From JBFWMG01 sp050251715 (lineage in GTDB: Bacteria > Desulfobacterota > Desulfovibrionia > Desulfovibrionales > Desulfovibrionaceae): 64,000 nt of DNA. The notes beneath the pieces were generated by a model, which saw nothing but the letters and a program-made list of their open reading frames with translations, did not search any database and was not told where the DNA came from. Positions 27,019 through 35,094 of this stretch are shown here, one piece after another. The number at the start of each line of letters is the position of its first letter. Positions within the stretch are counted from its first letter, which is position 1. The translations under genes were made by a program, and so were the position numbers. Where the stretch lies: contig JBFWMG010000001.1 of NCBI GenBank assembly GCA_050251715.1, positions 1 to 64,000 of the forward strand, read 5' to 3'.

Positions 27019-28367
27019 CCGATGGTTGTTTCTTCCTCGGGATACCTGAAACGGGGTTGGCGTTGCCAGCTGTGCACCACGGTGAGCAGCCAGATGGGGC
27101 CAAGCCTGCCGATGAACATGAGGGCTATGATGACGCACTTGCCCGCCGGGCTCAGATACGGGGTCACGCCCGTGGACAGCCCCACGGTGCCGAAGGCGGA
27201 CACGATTTCGAACAGCAGCTCCAGAAACTTGCCGCGCACCATGGGGTGGGGCAGGTCGCCGCCCTCGGTGAAGGTCATGATGACCAGGGCGGCCACTATG
27301 GCCGCCGAGGAAAAGAAGAACAGGGTGAGCGCCTTGTCCAGGCTTCCCTTGTCCACGGCGCGACCGTTGATGACCACCTGGTCCGAGCCGTGGACACGCG
27401 CCTTGGCAAAGGCGATGAGCACCCTGGCGGTGGTGGTCTTGATGCCGCCCGCGCATGAGCCGGGGGAACCGCCGACGTACATGAGCACCAGCAGGAAGAG
27501 CAGCGCCGCGTTGGTCATGCCGCCCACGTCCAGGGTGTTGAAGCCGGCCGTGCGCGCGGTGACCGACTGGAACAGGGCGGCCAGGATGTCGGTCCAGGCG
27601 TTGTCGCCCAGGTTGCCGCCGTGCAGTTCGGAAATGTAGATGGCCGCGAACCCGAGGGCGAGCAGGAACATGGTGGTTTCCAGCACGATGCGCGTGTGGC
27701 GGCTCAAGCGGCGCTTGCCGGGGGGCGCCTTGCCACGGCCCGCCCAGGCCAGGACGTCGTCGATGACCGCGAAGCCGAGGCCGCCGAGGATGATGAGCGC
27801 CATGAAGACGAGATTGATGCCCAGATGGCCGCGCCAGGCCACAAGGCTGTCGGAGAAAAGCGAGAATCCGGCGTTGCAGAAGGCGGAAATGGCATGGAAC
27901 ACCGCCGAGGCGGGATGAAAGGCCACCGGATCGAGCGTGTACAGCAGCAGGGCGCCGCTGCCCTCGACGCAGGCCGTGAGCAGTCCGATGCGCAGCAGGA
28001 ACGGGCCGAGCTGGAAGGACGGGTCGTGCAGGAGCGCCTGGCCCACGGCAATGCGGTCCGTCAGCGTGATGCGGCGGCGCAGCAGGTAGAAGGCCAGGGT
28101 GGAGTAGGTCATGATGCCCAGCCCGCCCAGTTGGATGAGGCCCAGGATGACCCCCTTGCCCAGAGGCGTGAAGGAGGCGCCCGTGTCCACGACCGAGAGC
28201 CCGGTGACGCAGACGGCGGAGGTGGCGGTGAACACGGCGTCGAGCCAGGAGAGGCCGCCGGACACCGTGGCGGCGCGGTGGTGCAAAAAGCCCGCGCCGA
28301 TAATGATGGCGGCCAAAAAGGCATAGACCGGCAGCACCACGGTGGGCGCGAGCGAGGTGCGCTTCAT
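27015..28367 (-). CDS. ktrB: KtrB/TrkH-type potassium channel subunit
   Basis: 450-residue membrane protein with the four-fold pore-loop repeat of the Trk/Ktr/HKT family. Filter-like segments are VCVTGLSVVD, AFCNAGFSL, GGSPGSCAGGIKTTT and AFGTVGLSTG, each between hydrophobic helices. With ktrA it should form a sodium- or ATP-gated potassium uptake system. I start at MKRTSLAP (28367), which precedes the first helix; the ribosome site is weak and longer frames are improbable. Its TAG stop lies inside repeat copy 1. Confidence 0.9.
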   Translation of the reverse strand: MKRTSLAPTVVLPVYAFLAAIIIGAGFLHHRAATVSGGLSWLDAVFTATSAVCVTGLSVVDTGASFTPLGKGVILGLIQLGGLGIMTYSTLAFYLLRRRITLTDRIAVGQALLHDPSFQLGPFLLRIGLLTACVEGSGALLLYTLDPVAFHPASAVFHAISAFCNAGFSLFSDSLVAWRGHLGINLVFMALIILGGLGFAVIDDVLAWAGRGKAPPGKRRLSRHTRIVLETTMFLLALGFAAIYISELHGGNLGDNAWTDILAALFQSVTARTAGFNTLDVGGMTNAALLFLLVLMYVGGSPGSCAGGIKTTTARVLIAFAKARVHGSDQVVINGRAVDKGSLDKALTLFFFSSAAIVAALVIMTFTEGGDLPHPMVRGKFLELLFEIVSAFGTVGLSTGVTPYLSPAGKCVIIALMFIGRLGPIWLLTVVHSWQRQPRFRYPEEETTIG

Positions 28368-28429
28368 GCGCCAGCATATACGCCCGTGCGGGCGCGGATG
28401 CAACCGCGCGCGCACGGGCCGCTGGGGTG

Positions 28430-28458
28430 AAAAAAAGCGGCTCCCATCCGGGAGCCGC
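28430..28458 (-). terminator. Rho-independent terminator of the BioD-like gene
   Basis: GCGGCTCCC / GGGAGCCGC, a 9-bp stem with 4-base loop at 28437-28458. Read on the minus strand it is followed by seven T. It ends the gene at 28483-29547. Confidence 0.88.
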
Positions 28459-28482
28459 GCACGGTCGGTATGGGGGGCGGGA

Positions 28483-29547
28483 CTACAGGCCCATCTGCTG
28501 CTTGAGGTAGGCGAAATCCACGGACTGGTTGACCAGCTGCGCGCCCTGGCGGATCTTGATGACGTCGCGCACCTTGTGGCGCACAAGCAGCGCCTCCATC
28601 TTCTTGGCCACGCTGAAGGTGTCGTCGCGCACCACGATGATGGGGATGTTCAATACCTCGGAGCGGGTGAGGATGATGTCGTTGGGGTACAGGTTGCCGG
28701 TGAGCACGAGGCAGGGGCAGTTGCCCTCCAGCGCCACCAGCTGCACGTCGGAACGGTCTCCGCCCACGATGACGGCGGAATTTTTGTTCTTGCGGAAGTG
28801 GGTCATGAAGTTTTCCACCTGCATGGTGCCGATGAGGAAATTCTCCACCACCTTGTCCGCCTTGTTGTGGGCGCTGATGACCTTGCCGCCAAGCCGCGCG
28901 GCAAGCTCGCCCACGCGGATGGCGCCCATGAGCGGATCCTTGGGGATGACGCCGAGCACCTTGACCCCCTGGCGTTCCAGGAAGGGCTTGATGAGGCTGT
29001 CCACCTCGGCGCGCATGTTGGGCGCTATGTCGTTGAGGATGACGCCGATGAGGTTGTCGCCCAGATAGTCCTTGAGCACGACCAGGGTGTCGTAGTTGAT
29101 TTCCTTTTGCAGGCGGTCGATGACCACGGCCTTGAGGCCGAGCTCCTTGACCACGCGCAGGCCGTCCACACGGCAGTACCGCCCGGAAAACATGGATCCC
29201 GACCCGGCCACGATCATGGCGTCCTTGCCCTGGGCAAGCTGGTCGTAGGCCTCCTTGATGGAGGGCATGAGATCCGGGGTGTCCTCCGCAAAGGCCTTGA
29301 CCTTGAAGTCGTGGGTCACGACCACGGGCGTGAGCTTGGCGAGATCCTCGTTGAGGCCGAACACGCCCTGTACGAACTTGGCGTCCTCGTCGCCCAGCAC
29401 GCCGTCCTGTTCCATGGGCATGGCGCCCACCGGTTTCATGTAGCCAACCTTCAAGCCCTCTTTTTGCAGCCGAAGGCCCAGCCCCATGACCACGGTGTTC
29501 TTGCCTGAGTAGCCGGAAGTCGATCCCACGTATATGCCTGCCGCCAT
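28483..29547 (-). CDS. BioD-like P-loop / DRTGG domain protein (phosphotransacetylase N-terminal-like)
   Basis: 354 residues. The N-terminal half is a dethiobiotin-synthetase-like P-loop domain (GSTSGYSGKNTVVMGLG near residue 7, then KVGYMKPVGAM). The C-terminal half (about 210-320) matches the DRTGG domain found between the P-loop and catalytic parts of long phosphotransacetylases. The catalytic phosphotransacetylase domain itself is missing, so the role may be regulatory. GGGAGG precedes ATG 29547. It is flanked by its own terminator and by rnc on the other strand. Confidence 0.8.
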   Translation of the reverse strand: MAAGIYVGSTSGYSGKNTVVMGLGLRLQKEGLKVGYMKPVGAMPMEQDGVLGDEDAKFVQGVFGLNEDLAKLTPVVVTHDFKVKAFAEDTPDLMPSIKEAYDQLAQGKDAMIVAGSGSMFSGRYCRVDGLRVVKELGLKAVVIDRLQKEINYDTLVVLKDYLGDNLIGVILNDIAPNMRAEVDSLIKPFLERQGVKVLGVIPKDPLMGAIRVGELAARLGGKVISAHNKADKVVENFLIGTMQVENFMTHFRKNKNSAVIVGGDRSDVQLVALEGNCPCLVLTGNLYPNDIILTRSEVLNIPIIVVRDDTFSVAKKMEALLVRHKVRDVIKIRQGAQLVNQSVDFAYLKQQMGL

Positions 29548-29695
29548 ACGATCCTCCCTGGTGATGCGTTCGCGATATGTATATACATCATCTTCCCCCA
29601 TGGTGGCAAAGCACTTTTCGGCGCATTCCCGGCAACTTTCGCCGAATGGTCGCCTGGAATTGGTGAACGGCGGGTGGGGAGGGGGCCATGACGGC

Positions 29696-29726
29696 TTGAC
29701 AGAAGCCACTACCCATGCACTATGAA
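29696..29726 (+). promoter_or_regulatory. possible promoter of rnc
   Basis: TTGACA at 29696-29701 and TATGAA at 29721-29726, separated by 19 bases, a rather long spacer. It lies about 100 bases upstream of rnc. Confidence 0.35.
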
Positions 29727-29833
29727 TATTCGTCGCCGCGCAACGCCAATGGGGCGCGCGGGGGCTTGACGGGCATGCCGCCCCGCGCGCGGGGCTTTGC
29801 GGGATACGTTTTGGGAGAGGGATGGGAGAGTAT

Positions 29834-30538
29834 ATGGACGCGGATGAGAGAAGGCATATTGAAAATGTGGTGGGCTATTCCTTTCGGCACGCCGAACTGC
29901 TGCGCAAGGCGCTGACGCATAGCTCCTACGCCAACGAGGTGGATGGCGAGGTTCCCAACAACGAACGGCTGGAGTTCCTGGGCGATGCCGTGCTGGAACT
30001 CAGTGTTTCTGAATATTTATTCAGTGCGTTCAGAGGCTCGCGTGAAGGCGACCTGACGCGCATGCGGGCCAAGTTGGTGAGCAAGCCCGCCCTGGCCGCG
30101 CTTGCCCGTGACATCGGCATCGACCAGTATCTTCTGCTGGGCAAGGGCGAGGAGATCCAGGGCGGCCGCACCCGCAATTCATTGTTGTCCGACGCGCTGG
30201 AGGCGCTGCTTGGGGCCATATTCCTGGACGGCGGCTACACCGAGGCCAAGGCGTGGGTGCTCAATCTCTATGCGGACAAGTGGCCCACGGCCAGCGATTT
30301 TGGCCGCTCCCGCGATTTCAAGAGCAGGTTGCAGGAAGTGACGCAAAAGACGTACCGCGAACGGCCGGTGTACGTGCTCACCGCAAGCCATGGGCCGGAG
30401 CACGACAAGGTGTTCGAGGTGCGGCTGACGCTGCCCGATGGCCGCACCGTGGATGCCGGCGGGCAAAGCATGAAAAAGGCGGAGCAGCGGGCGGCGGAAA
30501 TAGCCCTGGGCATGCTTGAAAAGGAAGCCGAAGCCTGA
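29834..30538 (+). CDS. rnc: ribonuclease III
   Basis: 234 residues. RNase III cleaves double-stranded RNA in rRNA and mRNA processing. The catalytic signature NNERLEFLGDAVLEL is near residue 42, the second acidic site is in SDALEALLGAIFLDGG, and a C-terminal dsRNA-binding domain covers about 155-225 (DFKSRLQEVTQ through KKAEQRAAEIAL). ATG codons at 29822 and 29834 are both preceded by GGGAG; I prefer 29834 for spacing, while 29822 would add MGEY. Confidence 0.94.
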   Translation: MDADERRHIENVVGYSFRHAELLRKALTHSSYANEVDGEVPNNERLEFLGDAVLELSVSEYLFSAFRGSREGDLTRMRAKLVSKPALAALARDIGIDQYLLLGKGEEIQGGRTRNSLLSDALEALLGAIFLDGGYTEAKAWVLNLYADKWPTASDFGRSRDFKSRLQEVTQKTYRERPVYVLTASHGPEHDKVFEVRLTLPDGRTVDAGGQSMKKAEQRAAEIALGMLEKEAEA

Positions 30539-30653
30539 CGGATTGGGTCTGGCCGCCCCCGAACGAGGGGTGAAGGAGGGCTTTTGGGGTAGGGATGATT
30601 TTTGGGGTGTGGACCGGGGGCGGCAAGCCGTTCCGGGCCGCCCACGACGGAGG

Positions 30654-30687
30654 ACGAGGCCGGGAGATTCCCGGCCTCGTTGTCTTT
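30654..30687 (+). terminator. Rho-independent terminator after rnc
   Basis: ACGAGGCCGGGA / TCCCGGCCTCGT, a perfect 12-bp stem with a 3-base loop, followed by TGTCTTT. It lies between rnc and the convergent flagellin gene. Confidence 0.8.
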
Positions 30688-30720
30688 GGCCTGTCGCATC
30701 AAGGAGGATCAGCTTCGGGT

Positions 30721-31611
30721 TTAGCCGCCGCCGATGAGCTGGAGGGCGAGGCGGGGCAGGGAGTTGGCCTGCGCCAGCATGGCCACCGCGCCCTGGGTCA
30801 AGATTTGGTTTCTGACGAACTCCGTCATTTCCGAGGCCACATCCACGTCGGAGATGCGTGATTCCGACGCCTGGAGGTTTTCCGCCTGGATGGAGAGGTT
30901 GGTCACCGTGTTCTCCAGCCGGTTTTGCAGGGCGCCCAGCGAGGCGCGGATGTTGTCCTTGGAGATGATCGCCGAGTTGATGGCGTCGAGGGCGAGCTGC
31001 GCCTGCAACTGGGTGGAGATGGTGTAGCCAGGCCCGGCCACCGAGGCGTTGCCCACGCCCAGATGTGAGGCGGTCGCACCACCGATGGTCACGTAGTAGT
31101 AGTCCTCGGCGCTGTCGTTGCCCGTGCCGAAGTGGATCTTCAACGCGCCCATGGATTGCAGGCCGGAGCCGTCGTGCACGCCGGACATGTGGCCGTCGAG
31201 CAGATGGATGCCGTTGAAATCCGTGGCGTTGGCGATACGGGTAATTTCCGAAGCCATTGCCTGGTATTCGGATTCGATCATCAGGCGCTGGTTGGAGTTG
31301 TAGGTACCCGTGGCCGCCTGTTCCGCCAGTTCCTTCATGCGGACCAGCTTTTCGTCGATGACCTGGAGCGCGCCGTCCGCCGTCTGCATCATGGAGATGG
31401 CGTCGTTGGCGTTGCGTATGCCTTGGTTCATCGTGCTGATGTCCGCCCGCATGAGTTCGCGGATGGCGAGGCCCGCCGCGTCGTCCGCCGCGGTGTTCAC
31501 CCGCAGTCCCGACGACAGCCTCTGTGTCGAGGTGGAGAGGCGACTGTAGCTCGTGGACAGATTTCGAGCCGCGTTCATCGCCATCATGTTGTGATTGATA
31601 ACCAAAGACAT
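30721..31611 (-). CDS. fliC: flagellin
   Basis: 296 residues, a short flagellin with little beyond the D0-D1 core. The N-terminal core begins MSLVINHNMMAMNAARNLS and includes LSSGLRVNTAADDAAGLAI. The C-terminal core has RASLGALQNRLENTVTNLS, SRISDVDVASEMTEF and the final LALQLIGGG. The variable middle (about 150-205) is small. AAGGAGG precedes ATG 31611; the frame from 31665 adds a non-conserved extension. A sigma-54-type promoter lies about 37 bases upstream. Confidence 0.95.
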   Translation of the reverse strand: MSLVINHNMMAMNAARNLSTSYSRLSTSTQRLSSGLRVNTAADDAAGLAIRELMRADISTMNQGIRNANDAISMMQTADGALQVIDEKLVRMKELAEQAATGTYNSNQRLMIESEYQAMASEITRIANATDFNGIHLLDGHMSGVHDGSGLQSMGALKIHFGTGNDSAEDYYYVTIGGATASHLGVGNASVAGPGYTISTQLQAQLALDAINSAIISKDNIRASLGALQNRLENTVTNLSIQAENLQASESRISDVDVASEMTEFVRNQILTQGAVAMLAQANSLPRLALQLIGGG

Positions 31612-31647
31612 GCTGGTCCTCCTTGTGGTGTCCTTGCGCCTGATATT

Positions 31648-31665
31648 ATGCATTATGAATGCCAA
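31648..31665 (-). promoter_or_regulatory. Sigma-54-type promoter of flagellin
   Basis: On the minus strand TTGGCATTCATAATGCAT keeps the invariant GG and GC with exactly 10 bases between them, as in the -24/-12 consensus TGGCAC-N5-TTGC. Confidence 0.7.
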
Positions 31666-31760
31666 TCAAACTTATATATGTAATATCAGTATGTTAATTT
31701 ACAGAAGGGGACAAAAATGCCGCCCCCAGCCAGCCCAATGACAAGAGGCTGACAGGGGCG

Positions 31761-31780
31761 GGCGGTCAGTATTGACCGCC
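31761..31780. repeat. perfect inverted repeat between fliC and flaG
   Basis: GGCGGTCA / TGACCGCC with a 4-base loop, between the divergent flagellin and flaG promoters. It is not followed by a T-run, so it could be a regulator site rather than a terminator. Confidence 0.45.
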
Positions 31781-31814
31781 TTGAGCGGGGGGAATTATTT
31801 TGACGGAACGTGCC

Positions 31815-31842
31815 TAAAGATATGGGGCTGATGTGCCGATCA
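31815..31842 (+). promoter_or_regulatory. Sigma-28 (FliA) type promoter of flaG
   Basis: TAAAGATA, 12 bases, then GCCGATCA; consensus is TAAAGTTT-N11-GCCGATAA. The -35 is identical to that of the motA promoter at 53925. Confidence 0.65.
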
Positions 31843-31900
31843 GTTATGGTGTAGAGCGCCATTAGCGTTATGGCCGCTTACAACCGTGGAGGCGAGGGCC

Positions 31901-32314
31901 ATGCAGATCAATGCAATCAACACACAGGCTGGCGAGACCTACAAGCAGGACGCCGTGGCCAAGACCGTTGCGACCGGGGCCGCCCTTGCGGCCAATCCGC
32001 GCGTTGCCGCCAACGCGGTCGCCGCGCGCGAGCGTGTGCCGGAGACGGATACATCGATCCGGGAAAAGACGGCGGACGAACGGCTGACCGAGCGGGCCAA
32101 GGTGGAAGCGGCGGCTGACGAGGCGAACAACCACGTGCAGACCCAGGGCGTGGCGCTGAAGTTCCGCGTGTTGGAAGATGCGAAGGGGGTCCAGGTGGAG
32201 ATGGTGGATCCCAGCAACGAAAAGGTTGTGCGCAAAATCCCGTCGGACGAGATGCTCAAGCTGGCGGAGTCCATCAAGAGCCAGGGCTCGCTGCTGCTCG
32301 ATAAGATGCTGTAG
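31901..32314 (+). CDS. flaG: FlaG family flagellar protein
   Basis: 137 residues. The conserved FlaG part is the C-terminal half, from about residue 80 (VALKFRVLEDAKGVQVEMVD through KIPSDEMLKLAESI). The N-terminal half is Ala-rich and low in conservation. FlaG proteins influence filament length and accompany flagellin genes. GGAGG lies 8 bases before ATG 31901; the frame from 31886 starts inside the ribosome site. Transcribed divergently from flagellin. Confidence 0.85.
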   Translation: MQINAINTQAGETYKQDAVAKTVATGAALAANPRVAANAVAARERVPETDTSIREKTADERLTERAKVEAAADEANNHVQTQGVALKFRVLEDAKGVQVEMVDPSNEKVVRKIPSDEMLKLAESIKSQGSLLLDKML

Positions 32315-32332
32315 CCAGGCATTGCGCAGTAC

Positions 32333-32370
32333 GGCCCCCCCTCCGGTCAACCGGCGGGGGGGCTTTTTTT
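32333..32370 (+). terminator. Rho-independent terminator of flaG
   Basis: GCCCCCC-T-CCGG / CCGG-C-GGGGGGC hairpin with a TCAA loop, followed directly by seven T. Confidence 0.88.
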
Positions 32371-32503
32371 GTGTGCGGCGTCATGATGCGGGGACGCGTC
32401 ATGATGCTGGGACGTGTCCTTTGCGGTGACGATGGCGCCCGTACGGCTTATCCCGCCAGGTCAGGCCGACGGCGGTCCGCGCCGTGTGGCCGGGCCGACA
32501 GGC

Positions 32504-32533
32504 AAAGCCCCCGGAACGGATTCCGGGGGCTTT
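32504..32533. terminator. bidirectional hairpin downstream of flgE
   Basis: AAAGCCCCCGGAA / TTCCGGGGGCTTT, a 13-bp perfect stem with CGGA loop, 66 bases past the flgE stop. It should end the fliK-flgD-flgE transcript. Between here and the flaG terminator lie two imperfect 18-base direct repeats (GCGTCATGATGCGGGGAC-like, near 32389) and no gene. Confidence 0.75.
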
Positions 32534-32599
32534 GGGCTGCGCCCGACGGAGGGAGGCCGCCGGGCGCAAGGGAGGAGTAGTCGGTCAGACTAACATTGA

Positions 32600-34237
32600 T
32601 TAACGCTTCAGGTTGATGACGTCGCTGAGCATGGAGTCCGTGGTGGTGATGACCTTGCTGTTGGCCTGGAAGCCGCGCTGGGTGGTGATCATGTTCACGA
32701 ACTCGCGGGCAAGGTCCACGTTGGACTGCTCCAGGGAGTTGGAGGCAATGGAGCCGAGGCCGTTGGAGTTGGCCGCACCCACAAGTTCATCGCCTGAATC
32801 CCGGGTTGCCGAGTAGAGGTTGCCGCCCTCGCGTTCCAGCCCCTGCAGGTTGGCGAAGTTGTACAGTGCGACCTGGAAGAGTTCGAGTATCTCGCCGTTG
32901 GAGTAGGTGCCGGAGATGATGCCCTCGGCGTCCACCTCGATGTTTTGCAGGTAGCCGAAGGTGTAGCCATCCTGCGACTGGGACGTGGTGGACGACGACC
33001 CGGAATAACTGGTGGTGGCCAGGGACTGGAGTTCCGCGTCCGTGCCCATGCTGAGCAGCAGGGAGTCGTCGGATCCGATGGCGGCGGCGTTGGAAACGCT
33101 GCTTGTGGCCCAGGCGTTGTCCGGATTGAGGATGCCCAGGTCGAGTTCAACGTGGATGGCGTTGTCCGCGCCCACGGTGCTGGCGTTGGACGCCCCGGAG
33201 AAGTTGGCCACGAACACCGGCAGGTGGTTGGTGGAGAACTGGGTGGGGGTCCAGTTGGACAGCTGGGCAAGCTCTGCGGCCGATGTGATGCTGGTGGCGC
33301 CGCTGCCAAGCGTGAAGGCGCCCATGTCGGTCAGCTGGCCGGAGGAGTCGAAGGTCAGGGTGCCGATCATGAGCACGCCCGCCGCGGTGGAGTCCTGCGC
33401 GTTGATGGAGGCGTTGCTGCCGAAAATACGGTTGTCGGCCGTGGGATCGATGGTGACCATGTATTCCCAGTAGGTGCGGCTGCTGTCGCTGACTTCGACC
33501 TGGTCGTAATAAATGGTCAGGGTGTGGGCGCTGCCGCCTTCGTCGTACACGGTGATGGTGTTGGCGTAGGCATAGGCGTTTTCGCCCAGGGGTTCTTCGG
33601 TGTCGGTGCCGTCCCAGGTCTCGAACAGGGCGAAGAAGTCGTTGCCCGTGGAACTGGTGGTGTTGTCGCCGCCGTCCTCGGAGTCGAGGTTGGTGATGAC
33701 GGTCACGTTGGTGGTGTGTTGCGGATCGGTGGTGAAGTCCGTCAGCTTGATGTCCACGGGCACGCCCGTGCCCTTGATGGCCGAGACGCTGGTGGTGCTG
33801 GCGGTGCCGCTGGACAGGCTGGAGCCGGTGTTCTGGATCCTCCAGCCCTGGAGCGCGTAGCCGTTGGGGTCGACCAGATAGCCGTCGTTGTCAAAGCGGA
33901 AGTTGCCCGCACGGGTGTAGTAGGAAGTATTTTCCCCCTTCACGGACACCTTGAAGAAACCGTTGCCGCCGATGGCGAGGTCGGTCGCTTCCGTGGTCGT
34001 CTCGAACGATCCCTGGCTGAAGTCGCTCATGATCGCACTGATCGCCACGCCGCGGCCGAGCTGGGCTGTGCCGGCCGAGGTGTTGGTGCTCTGGTAGATG
34101 AAATCCTCGAAATCCATGCGCTGCGACTTGAACCCCAGCGTGTTGACGTTGGCAATGTTGTTGCCAATGACGTTCATGCGCTCACCATGGGCGAGCAGGC
34201 CGGAAATGCCTGTCCACATAGAAGCTGTTAAACTCAT
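32600..34237 (-). CDS. flgE: flagellar hook protein FlgE
   Basis: 545 residues, a long FlgE. The N-terminal rod/hook motif is MWTGISGLLAHGERMNVIGNNIANVNTLGFKSQRMDFED, and the C-terminal one is SNVDLAREFVNMITTQRGFQANSKVITTTDSMLSDVINLKR. The large middle part (about 100-470) is Ser/Thr/Asp-rich and forms the outer hook domains. GGAGG precedes the ATG at 34237. It is the last gene of fliK-flgD-flgE; FlgD is the cap that assembles it and FliK sets its length. Confidence 0.94.
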   Translation of the reverse strand: MSLTASMWTGISGLLAHGERMNVIGNNIANVNTLGFKSQRMDFEDFIYQSTNTSAGTAQLGRGVAISAIMSDFSQGSFETTTEATDLAIGGNGFFKVSVKGENTSYYTRAGNFRFDNDGYLVDPNGYALQGWRIQNTGSSLSSGTASTTSVSAIKGTGVPVDIKLTDFTTDPQHTTNVTVITNLDSEDGGDNTTSSTGNDFFALFETWDGTDTEEPLGENAYAYANTITVYDEGGSAHTLTIYYDQVEVSDSSRTYWEYMVTIDPTADNRIFGSNASINAQDSTAAGVLMIGTLTFDSSGQLTDMGAFTLGSGATSITSAAELAQLSNWTPTQFSTNHLPVFVANFSGASNASTVGADNAIHVELDLGILNPDNAWATSSVSNAAAIGSDDSLLLSMGTDAELQSLATTSYSGSSSTTSQSQDGYTFGYLQNIEVDAEGIISGTYSNGEILELFQVALYNFANLQGLEREGGNLYSATRDSGDELVGAANSNGLGSIASNSLEQSNVDLAREFVNMITTQRGFQANSKVITTTDSMLSDVINLKR

Positions 34238-34288
34238 GACCGATCCTCCTTACGTGCTCCCTTAATACTGTCTCTGCTATGGTACGGA

Positions 34289-35080
34289 TCAGCTGCCCGT
34301 TGTGGTCTCATCGGTGCTGTCCGTTGTGTCCGTCGTATCCGTTGTCTCCGTCGTGTCGGTTGTGCCCGTCGTATTCGTCGTGTCGGTGTCCCCGGTCGCG
34401 TCCGTGGGCACGACAACCCGGGTCACGGCGCTGTATTCCACCGCGCGGCCGTCGGCGAGAATCAGATAGGTGGTGTCGTCGTAGCTCTGCACGCCCGTCA
34501 CCTCGCCGCTCACGTCGGTGTAGATGAGCACGGCCTGGCCATCCGCGTCCTGGGCGGCCATGGCCACGTAGTACACACCGTCCTCCACCGCGTCGCCTTC
34601 GGAATTCAGGCCGTCCCATGTGTAGGAGTAGGAACCGGCGGCCTTGGAGCCCATGACCTCGGAACGGATGAGGTTGCTGTTGGCGTCGTATACGTTCACG
34701 TAACCCACGGCGATGGCTTCATCGACGTCGAAGTAGATGGTGCTGATCTCGTCTTCGTTCTTGGTCACGCTGCTGCCTTCGGCCACCACGTACTTGCCGA
34801 TGTAGCTCGATGCGTTGAGCAGGCTTTCCTGGGTGTCGGTCTCGGCCATGCCATCCAGGGTCTCGGAAATGTTGGTCAACTGCTCAAGGCTGGAGAACTG
34901 CGCCAGCTGGGCGGTGAATTCCGTGTCGTCCGTGGGGTTCAGGGGATCCTGATACTCGAGCTGCGTCACGAGGAGGGTCAGGAAATCCTCCTTGTCGAGT
35001 TCGGAATCGCCCGTGGCCTCCGTGGTGGCGAAGTCGACTTCCGCTTTCCCGATGATACCGCTCATTCCTACTATGGACAT
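34289..35080 (-). CDS. flgD: flagellar hook assembly protein FlgD
   Basis: 263 residues. The conserved N-terminal region LDKEDFLTLLVTQLEYQDPLNPTDDTEFTAQLAQFSSLEQL (about 28-70) is diagnostic. A tudor/FNIII-like region follows (about 85-215). The last 40 or so residues are a low-complexity Thr/Asp tail (DTDTTNTTGTTDTTETTDTTD...), encoded by near-tandem repeats, that ordinary FlgD lacks. GGAACGAGGT precedes ATG 35080. It starts 14 bases after fliK ends. Confidence 0.92.
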   Translation of the reverse strand: MSIVGMSGIIGKAEVDFATTEATGDSELDKEDFLTLLVTQLEYQDPLNPTDDTEFTAQLAQFSSLEQLTNISETLDGMAETDTQESLLNASSYIGKYVVAEGSSVTKNEDEISTIYFDVDEAIAVGYVNVYDANSNLIRSEVMGSKAAGSYSYTWDGLNSEGDAVEDGVYYVAMAAQDADGQAVLIYTDVSGEVTGVQSYDDTTYLILADGRAVEYSAVTRVVVPTDATGDTDTTNTTGTTDTTETTDTTDTTDSTDETTTGS

Positions 35081-35094
35081 GGTTCACCTCGTTC

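Noticed and set aside
32389..32424. two imperfect 18-base direct repeats (GCGTCATGATGCGGGGAC-like) as a possible CRISPR or regulator array
   Set aside because: Only two units, no spacers, and no neighbouring cas genes; probably chance duplication.
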